DNA of 64,000 nt from Paraplanobispora siamensis. GTDB taxonomy: Bacteria > Actinomycetota > Actinomycetes > Streptosporangiales > Streptosporangiaceae. Positions 1 through 8,202 of this stretch are shown here, piece after piece. The translations under genes were made by a program, and so were the position numbers. Positions within the stretch are counted from its first letter, which is position 1. Each line of letters begins with the position of its first letter. Below the pieces are notes generated by a model. That model saw only the letters and a list, made by a program, of their open reading frames with translations, did no database searches and had not been told where the DNA came from. The stretch is taken from NCBI RefSeq assembly GCF_016863175.1, contig NZ_BOOJ01000029.1, positions 186,001 through 250,000 of the forward strand, read 5' to 3'.

Positions 1-381
1 CAGCGGGTCGGGGCCGAGGCGGGCGTGCAGGGTCTTGACCTCGTCGGGCTCCAGCAGCTCGCAGGTGTTGGGGCCGCGCAGGTCGGCGTAGTGCCCGTCG
101 CCGGTCAGGCGCAGCCGGACCTCGCCGACGGGGGCGGGCGCCGGAGTGGGGGCGAAGGTGTACTTGCCGTAGATGCCCAGGTGGACGTGGAGCCAGCGAT
201 CGTCGTCGAAGCCGAGCAGCAGGTGCTTGCCGTGCGCGTCGGCCTCGCGCAGCACCCGGCCGTCGATCCGCCCGGCCCCGGCGGCGAACCTGCCCTGGGG
301 GCTCTCGGCGCGGAGGGTACGGCCGGCGAACAGCCGCCGGTGCTCGGCGGCCAGGCGGTGGATGGTGTGTCCTTCGGGCAT
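1..381 (-). CDS. nei: Fpg/Nei-family DNA glycosylase, N-terminal part
   Basis: The gene runs off the left edge, so only the first 127 residues are visible. The protein begins MPEGHTIHRLA, giving the Pro2-Glu3 pair that Fpg/Nei glycosylases use as nucleophile and catalytic acid after Met removal. A conserved Lys in GKHLLL and the HVHLGIYGKYTF strand follow, as in mycobacterial Nei1-type enzymes. The family excises oxidised bases from DNA and nicks the abasic site by beta/delta elimination. The C-terminal H2TH and zinc finger lie outside the window. The start ATG is at 379-381. The DUF2809 gene lies 38 nt upstream on the same strand. The family call is firm; substrate preference cannot be told from this half. 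Confidence 0.9.
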   Translation of the reverse strand, partial: MPEGHTIHRLAAEHRRLFAGRTLRAESPQGRFAAGAGRIDGRVLREADAHGKHLLLGFDDDRWLHVHLGIYGKYTFAPTPAPAPVGEVRLRLTGDGHYADLRGPNTCELLEPDEVKTLHARLGPDPL

Positions 382-419
382 GGTGCAGGTTATCCGGTCT
401 GCCGGTGCTGTCTGATTTG

Positions 420-839
420 TCAGTTCTGTCTGATCTGCTGGTGCCGGCTGGTCTGTTGGTGCTGCCCGCGCCGCAGCAGGGCGTGGACGGCCGCGGCCAG
501 GGCGGCGCCGGCGGCGTAGGCGACCAGATCGGGCGCGCCGAAGGTGCTGCCGAGCACCAGCCTGGCCAGCGGGCTCGCCTCCGACAGCGCGGCGGGCACC
601 GGTGTGAGCTGGGCGAACTCCACCGCCCAGCTGAACGCCAGCGCTCCGGCCGCGGCCCCGGCCGACGCGACGCGGGGCCGTACGAACACGATCAGCGTGT
701 AGATGAGCACGGTGTACAGGGCGTCGCCGCCGTACTTGCCGAACCAGCCGCCGACGGTCGCGCGCAGGGTCAGCCCGGCGGCTATGGTCAGGACGGCCGC
801 CAGCGCGGCGGGCAGGCGGGATCGGAGGGCGGCGGGCAC
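420..839 (-). CDS. DUF2809 family small integral membrane protein
   Basis: A 139-residue, very hydrophobic protein with about four membrane segments (roughly residues 8-28, 40-55, 60-80 and 100-122). The motifs GKYGGDALYTVLIY, WAVEFAQL and FGAPDLVAYAAG are typical of DUF2809 proteins, whose function is unknown. The C-terminus is an unusual Gln/His/Arg tail (RRGQHQQTSRHQQIRQN). It encodes a stretch of near-repeated Gln-His-Gln codons that could be recent sequence drift. It lies upstream of the Nei gene in the same direction and may be cotranscribed with it. Confidence 0.75.
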   Translation of the reverse strand: MPAALRSRLPAALAAVLTIAAGLTLRATVGGWFGKYGGDALYTVLIYTLIVFVRPRVASAGAAAGALAFSWAVEFAQLTPVPAALSEASPLARLVLGSTFGAPDLVAYAAGAALAAAVHALLRRGQHQQTSRHQQIRQN

Positions 840-930
840 CGCCCCACGATAGCGGCCCGCCCGGTGCGGAAGGCGTCGTCAGCGGGCGCCGTCGGCGGGC
901 GCCGTCAGGGGGCACCGTCAGCGGGTGCCG

Positions 931-1245
931 TCAGGGGAGCCGCCACACCACCGGGAGGGTCTTGGCGCCGCCCTCGCCGGAGTAGTCGTGCGCGACCTGC
1001 AGCAGCTCGCCCATCCGGGCCTGCCAGGCGATGTTGACCGGCAGGTCGGCCAGGGCGGCCAGCAGCGCCTCGTAGTCGTCGCACTCGATGAGGTGGAACA
1101 GCTCCGGGCCGCTGCGCCAGATCGTCCACTCGTGCGCGCCGGCCCGCCGGATCGCCTCCACCAGCTCGGCGGGGACCTCCCGATGGGCCTGCTCGTACTC
1201 CCGCTCCCTGCCCGGCCTGATCCGAGTGTGCAACGCCACGCGCAT
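931..1245 (-). CDS. rhaM: L-rhamnose mutarotase family protein
   Basis: The 104-residue protein matches the RhaM/RhaU fold in length and sequence. It starts MRVALHTRIRPGREREYEQAH, followed by a beta-alpha pattern with HEWTIWRSGPELFHLIEC and a C-terminal W-x-L-P ending. RhaM interconverts the alpha and beta anomers of L-rhamnose in sugar catabolism. No other rhamnose genes are adjacent, so the substrate is inferred from the family alone; many actinomycete members of this ferredoxin-like family sit alone. The ATG at 1243-1245 is followed directly by the conserved first strand, so the start is well supported. Confidence 0.8.
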   Translation of the reverse strand: MRVALHTRIRPGREREYEQAHREVPAELVEAIRRAGAHEWTIWRSGPELFHLIECDDYEALLAALADLPVNIAWQARMGELLQVAHDYSGEGGAKTLPVVWRLP

Positions 1246-1312
1246 GCGCTACCTCCGTTGGTCGAAGACCGTTATAGCAGTCATCCGACCAATCTTGCCC
1301 TTCTGTCAGGGG

Positions 1313-2614
1313 TCAGGGCAGCGGAGGCAGGCGGGAGCCGTACAGCCAGGCCGCGAAGAACGACTCGGGCGAGCGCGGGTCGTACTGCCGGGCGAGGTCG
1401 AGGAACATCTCCGTGGTGACGGACCCGTGCCTGTTCTCGGTCGCCCACGTCCGCAGCAGCGAGAAGAACGCCAGGTCACCGAGGTAGGCGCGCAGGGCGT
1501 GCAGCGCGAGGGCGCCGCGCTTGTAGACCCGGTCGTCGAACAGGTTGCGCGCGCCGGGGTCGGCGAGCACCAGGTCCTGGGGGAGGGCCGACAGCCGGTG
1601 GTGCCAGAGGGAGGCGTGGGCGGCGGTCGACGGGCCGCCGGAGACCTCCGACCACATCCACTCCGCGTAGGTGGCGAACCCCTCGTGCAGCCAGATGTCC
1701 CGCCAGTCGGCCGCCGTCAGGCTGTTGCCGAACCACTGGTGCGCCAGCTCGTGGGCGACCAGTCGTTCCTCGCCCCGCGCGCCGTCCACGTGGTTCGAGC
1801 CGAAGATCGACATGCCCTGCGCCTCGACCGGGATCTCCAGCTCGTCCTCGGTCACCACGACGGTGTACGAGGCGAACGGGTAGGGGCCGAACCGCTCGGT
1901 GAACAGGGCCATCATCTGGTCCTGGCGCCCGAAGTCGTTGCGCATGCGGGCGCCGAGCCTGGAGGGGTGGAACAGGTGCATCCGGGGCCCGAGCCCCGTC
2001 TGCTGGTAGCGGCCGATCTGCACGCTCGCCAGGTAGGTCGCCATGGGCTCGGCCTGCTCGTACACCCACCGGACGGCCGAGGCCGCGCGCCGTTTCTCCA
2101 CCAGCTCCCCGTTGGCGACCACCGTGTACGCCGAGGGGGCGATGACCTCCAGCCGGTAGGAGGCCTTGTCGTCCGGCCGGTCGTTGCAGGGGAACCACGA
2201 GGGGGCCCCGATCGGCTGGCTGGCCACGATCACGCCGTCGTCGAGCTGCTCCCAGCCGAGCTCCCCCCAGTGGCTGGATACCGGCCGGGGCGCGCCCGAG
2301 TAGTGGACCTCGACCGTGAACGGCCCCGGCCCGGGACCCGGTCGCTTGGGCGTGAGGTGGAGCTTGCCCGCGCGGTGGGTGAAGCGCACCGCGCGGCCGT
2401 CGACCAGCACCGCGCTCACCCGGAAGGCGCCCAGGTCCAGGGAGAGGCGCTCCAGCGGCCGGGAGGCGGTCGCCGACAACCGGGCGATGCCGCTCAGCCG
2501 GTTGGAGGTGATCCGGTAGTCCAGGGAGAGGTCGTAGTGCCCGACCCGGTAGCCGCCGTCGCCGTGCGCCGGAAAGTAGGGCCGGTGGGTGGTGGTGCTC
2601 TGAACCTGACTCAC
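1313..2614 (-). CDS. M1 family zinc metallopeptidase coupled to pls
   Basis: An aminopeptidase-N-like enzyme of about 433 residues, shorter than full APN because it has only the N-terminal beta domain and the thermolysin-like catalytic domain. The zinc motif HELAH (about residue 285) followed by the downstream glutamate in WLHEGFATYAEW is complete. The best start is the GTG at 2614, which overlaps the stop of the synthetase gene upstream as GTGA. An in-frame ATG 24 nt earlier (2638) is possible but would overlap more. No signal peptide or membrane segment is obvious. In poly-lysine producers an M1-type peptidase that degrades the polymer is described beside pls. Here the tight coupling suggests trimming or self-protection against the product (inference). 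Confidence 0.9.
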   Translation of the reverse strand: MSQVQSTTTHRPYFPAHGDGGYRVGHYDLSLDYRITSNRLSGIARLSATASRPLERLSLDLGAFRVSAVLVDGRAVRFTHRAGKLHLTPKRPGPGPGPFTVEVHYSGAPRPVSSHWGELGWEQLDDGVIVASQPIGAPSWFPCNDRPDDKASYRLEVIAPSAYTVVANGELVEKRRAASAVRWVYEQAEPMATYLASVQIGRYQQTGLGPRMHLFHPSRLGARMRNDFGRQDQMMALFTERFGPYPFASYTVVVTEDELEIPVEAQGMSIFGSNHVDGARGEERLVAHELAHQWFGNSLTAADWRDIWLHEGFATYAEWMWSEVSGGPSTAAHASLWHHRLSALPQDLVLADPGARNLFDDRVYKRGALALHALRAYLGDLAFFSLLRTWATENRHGSVTTEMFLDLARQYDPRSPESFFAAWLYGSRLPPLP

Positions 2615-5600
2615 GTCCTTTGGGTACGCGCCGTCCATGCTGCGATCGGGTTGCCGAACCAGCGCGTTCCCCGGGGCACGGACTCGCCGCGCATCACCAG
2701 GGACGCCGGGCCGACCGTGGTGTTCTCGCCGATCGCCGCCGCGGGCAGGATCACCCCGTGCGGGCCGAGCGTCGCGCCGTTCCGCAGGACGACAGTATCG
2801 ATGCTCATGACCCGGTCATGGAACAGGTGGGTCTGCAGAACGCATCCCCGGTTGACCGACACGCCGTCGCCCAGGGAGACCAGGTCGATCTCCGGCAGCC
2901 AGTAGGTCTCGCACCACACGCCCCGGCCGATCCGCGCGCCCATCGAGCGCAGCCAGGCGTTGAACGGGGCCGTCCCCAGCCACGGCCGGGCGAACCACGG
3001 CGCGGCCAGCACCTCCACGAAGTTGTCGGCCAGCTCGTTGCGCCACACGAACGGGCTCCACAGCGGCCGGTCGCCGGCCGAGATCCGCCCGACGAGCACC
3101 CACTTGGCGATCGTGGTGACCGCCGCGGCGAGCACGCCCGCGCCCGCCGCCACGATCCCGGCCGACAGGGCCGCGGCCGCGAAGCCGTACATCGAGGTGA
3201 TCCACTGCAGGGCCGCGACCACGAGCACGGCCAGTGCGACCGTGCCCATCGCCGGAACGAGCCTGCACAGCTCCACCGCGGCGCGGGCGGCCTTCAGGCG
3301 CAGGGACGGGTCGTAGGTGCGGCTGCGGTCGGTCTCCCCGGCGGTACGGCGCAGCTCGACCGGGGGCATGCCGAGGTAGGACGATCCCGCCCTGGCCTTC
3401 TTCGGCGCGGCCGACAGCACCGCGACCAGCCCGTCCTTGGGGACCTTGCGGCCGGGCGCGGTCATCCCGGAGTTGCCGAGGAAGGCGCGCTTGCCGATCC
3501 GCACCCGGCCCACCCGGAAGAACCCGCCCTCCAGCTCGTACGGGGCGACCATCGTGTCGTCGGCCAGGAAGGCGCCGTCGCCGACCGAGGTCATCGACGG
3601 CAGCGCCAGCACCGTGGACAGCTCGGCGTCCCGGCCGATCTTCATGCCCAGGGCGCGCAGCCACACGGGGGTGGCCATGCTCGCGTACAGCGGGAAGAGC
3701 CAGCTGCGCGCCATGGCCATCAGGCGGCCGGTGGCCCAGGCCTGCCAGGCCTGGCGGCCGTGCACCGGGTGCAGCCCGGCGCTCAGCCCGATCGCCAGAA
3801 GCCGCACCGCCACCAGGACGGTCAGCGCGAAGGCCGCCATGGAGGTCACGGTGGCCAGCGGCACGGCGTACAGGACCTCTGCGAGGGTGGTGCCGCGCGC
3901 CAGCAGCAGCAGGCCGGGGACGGCGGCGGCCAGCGGCAGCAGCCCGAGCGCCAGCGCGGAGGCCCCGTAGACGGCCGCCCAGCGGCGGGAGCGCGCGGGA
4001 CGGTCCGCGAACTGGCGCGCCTTGCCGGTCCGCACGGCCGGCACCCCCGCCCAGCGCTGCCCGGAGGGCACCGCGCCGGCCACCGCGGAGCCCGGCAGGA
4101 TCTGGGCGTTCTTGCCGACGCGCGCGCCGGGCAGGAGCGTGGAGCGGGCGCCGACCGTGGCGCCCGCGCCGATCCTGATCTCGCCGACGTGCACCACGTC
4201 ACCGTCGACCCAGTAGCCGCTCAGGTCGACCTCGGGCTCGACCGCGGCGTTCCTGCCCAGTCTGAGCATGCCGGTGATCGGCGGCGCGGAGTGCAGGTCC
4301 GCGTCGGCCCCGACCTGGGCGCCCAGCGCGCGGGCGTAGTGGGTGAGCCAGGGGGCGCTGGAGATCTCGGCCACGCCCAGCCGCTCGGCCAGCCGCTCGG
4401 CGAACCACAGCCTCAGATGCACCGCCCCGCCCCGGGGATGGGCGCCCGGACGCAGGCCGCGCAGCAGCGAGCGGGCCCCGGCCGCGGCCAGGGCGATCCG
4501 CCCGGCGGGGGTGACGAACAGTACGGCGCCCAGCGCGATCTGCCACCACGGCGCGGTCGGCGCCCACGGCACGCCGGAGAGGTTGCCGAACGCGGCCAGG
4601 CCGACCACCCAGCGCAGCGCGCCCACGGTCAGCAGCGGCACGGTGAGCGCGGCCTGGACGATCGCGGCCCGGCGCGGCATCGGCGCGACGGCGCGCTCCT
4701 CGCCCGCGGTCTGCGGGGCCTGCGGCGCGCCCAGACGGGCGGCGAGCTCGCCCAGCGTCGGGTTGTCATAGACGTCGCCGACGGTCACCGCCGGATAGCG
4801 CTCACGCAGCGCCGCCACCAGCCGGGCCGCGGCCAGGCTGGTCCCGCCCTCGGCGAAGAAGTCGCCCGCGGTGACGCCGAGGACGTCGCGCCAGCGCTCC
4901 ACCACCCACGGGTCGGCGTCGGCGGCGGTGTCCGGGCCGGTCTCCTGAACGGCGGAGCCGGGCAGCGGCCACGGCAGGGCGTCCCGGTCGATCTTGCCGG
5001 AGGTGCGGGTCGGCAGGTCGTCCACCAGCGCGATCCGCGGCACCAGCGCGGCGGGCAGCGCCTCGCGCAGCCGTTCCCCGGCCTCCCGCTGGTCGAAGTC
5101 CTCGCCCGCCACGACGTACCCGACGAGCAGCTGGTGCCCGCCGCCGGTCGTGCGGACCGCGGCGGCCGCGCCGGACACCCCGGGCAGCGCCTGCAGGGCG
5201 GCGTCCACCTCGCCCAGCTCGATCCGGCGCCCGCCGACCTTGACCTGCTCGTCGGCCCGGCCGCAGAAGAGCAGCCCCTCGGGCTCGGCCCTGACGACGT
5301 CGCCGCTGCGGTAGGCCCGCTCCCAGCCGAGGGACTCCAGCGGGGCGTACTTCTCGGCGTCCTTGTCGGGGTCGAGATAGCGGGCCAGGCCCACCCCGCC
5401 GATGACCAGCTCGCCGGTCTCGCCCATGGCGACCGGCTCGCCGTCCGCGCCCACGACGGCCAGGTCCCATCCGTCCAGCGGCAGCCCGATCCTGACCGGC
5501 CCCTGCCCGGTCAGCGGCGCCGCGCAGGCCACCACCGTCGCCTCGGTGGGGCCGTAGGTGTTCCACACCTCGCGTCCGGGTACGGCCAGCCGCTCGGCCA

Positions 5601-6522
5601 GCTCCGGCGGGCAGGCCTCGCCGCCGAAGATCAGCAGCCGGACGTCGTCCAGGGTCTCGGCCGGCCACAGGGCCGCCAGCGTCGGCACCGTCGACACGAT
5701 CGTGATGCCCATCTCGACCAGCCACGGCCCGAGGTCCATGCCGGTGCGCACCAGCGCGCGGGGCGCGGCGACCAGGCAGGCCCCGTGCCGCCAGGCCAGC
5801 CACATCTCCTCGCAGGAGGCGTCGAAGGCCACCGAGAGACCGGCCAGCACCCGGTCGCCGGAGCCGACGGGCTCCTGCCGCAGGAACAGCCCCGCCTCGG
5901 CGTCCACGAACGCCGCCGCGCTGCGGTGGCTGACCGCCACGCCCTTGGGCCTGCCGGTCGAGCCGGAGGTGAAGATGATCCACGCGTCGTCGTCCGGGCC
6001 CGGCCGCTCGGCCGCGGCCGCCCGCCGGCTCCACGGGTCGTGGACGACGATCTTCTCGCCCTCGGTGATGACCGCGGCGACCCGCGCCTCGGAGAAGACC
6101 AGCTCCGCCCGCTCCTCGGGGTCGTCGGCGTCCACCGGGACGTAGGCCGCGCCCGCGGTGAGCACGGCCAGGATGGCGACGTACAGGCCGTTCGTGCCCG
6201 AGGGCACCCGCACCCCGACCCGGTCGCCGCGGCCGATGCCCGCCTGCCGCAGTTCGCCGGCGAGCCGCTCGGCCTCGGCGCGCAGGCCGAGATAGTCCAG
6301 GCGGGTCCGCCCGTCGTCCAGGGCGGTGGCGCCCGGATAGCGCCGGACGGTCTCGTCGAAGACGTCGAGCAGCGTCCGCGTGGCGGGGGCCGTCCCTCCG
6401 GGGAAGAGCGCCCGCTCCGGCGTGGGCTTCACGGGGGCATGCTCGACGAGAGCGGGGGCTGAGTGCAAAACGGGTCTCCAGGTCGCATGATCGTGACTCC
6501 CGTCAGATTGCGCTCGGTCCAT
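2611..6522 (-). CDS. pls: Pls/PosA-type membrane NRPS (epsilon-poly-lysine-synthetase-like)
   Basis: A 1303-residue protein with the architecture described for epsilon-poly-L-lysine synthetase (about 1319 residues in Streptomyces albulus). It has an adenylation domain (about residues 30-515: IIFTSGSTGRPKG, FDASCEEMW, NTYGPTEAT, YRSGD, TSGKIDRDAL) and a carrier domain with FFAEGGTSLAA (phosphopantetheine Ser near 561). Six membrane segments follow in three pairs (about 614-680, 850-910, 1085-1145), separating three soluble hexapeptide-like domains that in Pls act as the tandem ligation domains. No thioesterase is present. The family activates one amino acid as AMP ester and joins it iteratively at the membrane. 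Reading the specificity pocket by hand gives D-A-E-S-I-G-T-V-V-K, close to known lysine pockets. The likely product is a cationic homopolymer; the exact monomer is inferred. Confidence 0.92.
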   Translation of the reverse strand: MDRAQSDGSHDHATWRPVLHSAPALVEHAPVKPTPERALFPGGTAPATRTLLDVFDETVRRYPGATALDDGRTRLDYLGLRAEAERLAGELRQAGIGRGDRVGVRVPSGTNGLYVAILAVLTAGAAYVPVDADDPEERAELVFSEARVAAVITEGEKIVVHDPWSRRAAAAERPGPDDDAWIIFTSGSTGRPKGVAVSHRSAAAFVDAEAGLFLRQEPVGSGDRVLAGLSVAFDASCEEMWLAWRHGACLVAAPRALVRTGMDLGPWLVEMGITIVSTVPTLAALWPAETLDDVRLLIFGGEACPPELAERLAVPGREVWNTYGPTEATVVACAAPLTGQGPVRIGLPLDGWDLAVVGADGEPVAMGETGELVIGGVGLARYLDPDKDAEKYAPLESLGWERAYRSGDVVRAEPEGLLFCGRADEQVKVGGRRIELGEVDAALQALPGVSGAAAAVRTTGGGHQLLVGYVVAGEDFDQREAGERLREALPAALVPRIALVDDLPTRTSGKIDRDALPWPLPGSAVQETGPDTAADADPWVVERWRDVLGVTAGDFFAEGGTSLAAARLVAALRERYPAVTVGDVYDNPTLGELAARLGAPQAPQTAGEERAVAPMPRRAAIVQAALTVPLLTVGALRWVVGLAAFGNLSGVPWAPTAPWWQIALGAVLFVTPAGRIALAAAGARSLLRGLRPGAHPRGGAVHLRLWFAERLAERLGVAEISSAPWLTHYARALGAQVGADADLHSAPPITGMLRLGRNAAVEPEVDLSGYWVDGDVVHVGEIRIGAGATVGARSTLLPGARVGKNAQILPGSAVAGAVPSGQRWAGVPAVRTGKARQFADRPARSRRWAAVYGASALALGLLPLAAAVPGLLLLARGTTLAEVLYAVPLATVTSMAAFALTVLVAVRLLAIGLSAGLHPVHGRQAWQAWATGRLMAMARSWLFPLYASMATPVWLRALGMKIGRDAELSTVLALPSMTSVGDGAFLADDTMVAPYELEGGFFRVGRVRIGKRAFLGNSGMTAPGRKVPKDGLVAVLSAAPKKARAGSSYLGMPPVELRRTAGETDRSRTYDPSLRLKAARAAVELCRLVPAMGTVALAVLVVAALQWITSMYGFAAAALSAGIVAAGAGVLAAAVTTIAKWVLVGRISAGDRPLWSPFVWRNELADNFVEVLAAPWFARPWLGTAPFNAWLRSMGARIGRGVWCETYWLPEIDLVSLGDGVSVNRGCVLQTHLFHDRVMSIDTVVLRNGATLGPHGVILPAAAIGENTTVGPASLVMRGESVPRGTRWFGNPIAAWTARTQRT

Positions 6523-6741
6523 GGCCGACCTGGGACGCCACTCGCTGCCTCATACCTCAACGGCGGCCGACGGCGTGGCTATTCCTGTGCCTGAAGTGAG
6601 ATTCCTCATGTTGCGATTATGCTGCGCTGTAATGGCTCGGCTACTCAAAGTGATATAGCATCATTCGTGGGTAAATAGCCAGAAACCTCCCATCTGTGTG
6701 GTTAGCACGCTTTTACCGTTCTTCCGAGGAAGTTGGTCGCT

Positions 6742-7203
6742 ATGGGAAGTCTTGCCTTTTCCAAGGCCGGTCCTGCCGCTGCGGTCCCGTCGGTGCTCAT
6801 GTCGCCGGCCGCGCTCCCGCCGGAGATAGAACCCGTGCGGCCACTCCCTCCCGCGCCCCTTCCCCCCGCCGTCCTCCCCTCGCGCACCGCCGACCTGAAG
6901 CTCGTGGTCGGCTCCGAGACGGAGCAGACGGTCGTCACACTCGTCGGGGACCTGACGATGTCGACGGCCTGCATCCTCGGCGGCGTACTGACCGAGCTGG
7001 TGGACAAGGGCCACCGCTTCCTCATCCTCGACGCCAGCGCGCTCGACTCCTGCGACGGCGCCGGCTGGAACCTGCTGCTGGGCATCCGCTGGCGGCTCGC
7101 CACGGTCTCCGGCCACCTGAGAATCGTCGGCCTGCCCCCACGCCTGGCGCGCCTGTGCGCGCAGATGGAGCTCGCCGAGGTGTTCGGGGTCGGCGCGGCC
7201 TGA
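6742..7203 (+). CDS. STAS-domain protein with degenerate phosphorylation site
   Basis: A 153-residue protein with a Pro/Ala-rich N-terminal tail (about residues 1-48) followed by one STAS domain, the fold of anti-sigma-factor antagonists. ATG 6742 is chosen because GAGGAAG at 6726-6732 is correctly spaced; the TTG at 6733 would sit on it. In SpoIIAA-type proteins the kinase target is a Ser in a D-S-S-G loop. Here the loop reads S-C-D-G-A-G, so no serine stands at the phosphorylation position. The protein may therefore act constitutively or bind another partner. It is divergent from pls across a 219-bp, comparatively AT-rich intergenic region (6523-6741) that must hold both promoters. Confidence 0.82.
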   Translation: MGSLAFSKAGPAAAVPSVLMSPAALPPEIEPVRPLPPAPLPPAVLPSRTADLKLVVGSETEQTVVTLVGDLTMSTACILGGVLTELVDKGHRFLILDASALDSCDGAGWNLLLGIRWRLATVSGHLRIVGLPPRLARLCAQMELAEVFGVGAA

Positions 7204-7227
7204 CCGGGTGAACCCCGGAACCGAGAG

Positions 7228-7300
7228 CGGGTACGGCGACGCGCCCCAGGCGACGGGCCCGATGTCGGGTTCATCACCTGGGGCGCGCGGCCGTACCCGC
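7228..7300. terminator. Bidirectional hairpin terminator
   Basis: Arms at about 7228-7250 (GCGGGTACGG, then GCGCCCCAGG) and 7277-7300 (CCTGGGGCGC, then CCGTACCCGC) are complementary, with a loop of about 26 nt. It lies between the converging STAS and GNAT genes and could end both transcripts. Confidence 0.7.
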
Positions 7301-7308
7301 CCGTCGTT

Positions 7309-8145
7309 TCAGGACTCGCCCGCCTGGTCGAAGTAGACCATCGCGTGGTCGCCCACGGGCCGGTAGCCGAGAGCCTGATAGATGGAGTTCGAGGTGGGGT
7401 TGGACAGGTCGGTGAAGAGCAGCACCTGCTCGGCTCCCCGGCCCATGGCGATCCGCGTGGCGGCGTGGGTGGCGGCGGCGCCGTACCCGCGCCGACGGAA
7501 GCCGGGCGGGGTGTAGACCGGGCCGATGCGCGACATCCCGGCGATCGGCGTGGAGAACCCGGCCAGCGCCACCGGCGATCCGGCGGCCTCCCACAGCACC
7601 AGCTCCCGGTCGCGGATCCGGGTCTCCACCCGGGCGGCGATGTCGTCGCCGAGACCGCTGGGCTCGGCCTCGGCGAAGAACGCGTGGTGCCATCCGGCGA
7701 CCAGGTCGAGGTCGTCGCGGTCGGCCAGGCGGGCGGTCCCGGCGGCCGCGGCGTCCTGGAGCGTGCCCAGGCGGTACAGCCGCATGGACATCCGCTCCCG
7801 CTCGGGCCTGCCCCACGCCGCGGTGAACGACTCGACCAGGGGCACGGGCCCGTCCACACCCGACAGGTCACGACCGCGCAGCGCCTCGGCGAGCGGGGCC
7901 ACCGCCTCGCCGGGCAGGTCGGACAGCAGAAGCGGATAGGGAGGGGTGTGCAGCACGACGCCGCGCACCTCCCGGCCTGATCCGCCGGAGACCAGCCACC
8001 CCAGGAGCACCCCGTCACTCCACATCCCCCGGCGGATCCGCGCCAGCACGGTCAGCGGCACCGTGGCGCGCACCGGATCACGGCGGAGCCATCCCTCGGC
8101 CGCCGCGGGGAAGTCGGTGACGTCCGTGGTGAAGAGCCACCTCAT
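7309..8145 (-). CDS. GNAT family N-acetyltransferase
   Basis: A 278-residue protein. The C-terminal half is a GNAT domain with the acetyl-CoA pyrophosphate-binding loop FRRRGYGAA (about residues 210-218) and the closing strand SIYQALGYRPVGDHAMVYF. The N-terminal half is a degenerate second acetyltransferase-like region. The substrate cannot be told. It lies 57 bp downstream of the MocR gene on the same strand, so it may share that transcript. Confidence 0.85.
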   Translation of the reverse strand: MRWLFTTDVTDFPAAAEGWLRRDPVRATVPLTVLARIRRGMWSDGVLLGWLVSGGSGREVRGVVLHTPPYPLLLSDLPGEAVAPLAEALRGRDLSGVDGPVPLVESFTAAWGRPERERMSMRLYRLGTLQDAAAAGTARLADRDDLDLVAGWHHAFFAEAEPSGLGDDIAARVETRIRDRELVLWEAAGSPVALAGFSTPIAGMSRIGPVYTPPGFRRRGYGAAATHAATRIAMGRGAEQVLLFTDLSNPTSNSIYQALGYRPVGDHAMVYFDQAGES

Positions 8146-8202
8146 TCCCGCAGTGTGCCACCGCCCACCCGACGAGGCGAGCCCCCCTCATCACCCCGTT
8201 GG

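Noticed and set aside
2620-6462. 1280-codon open frame on the plus strand opposite pls
   Set aside because: Mirror frame of a GC-rich gene. The translation is a Gly/Arg/Pro-rich jumble with no domain; the minus-strand frame has a full NRPS.
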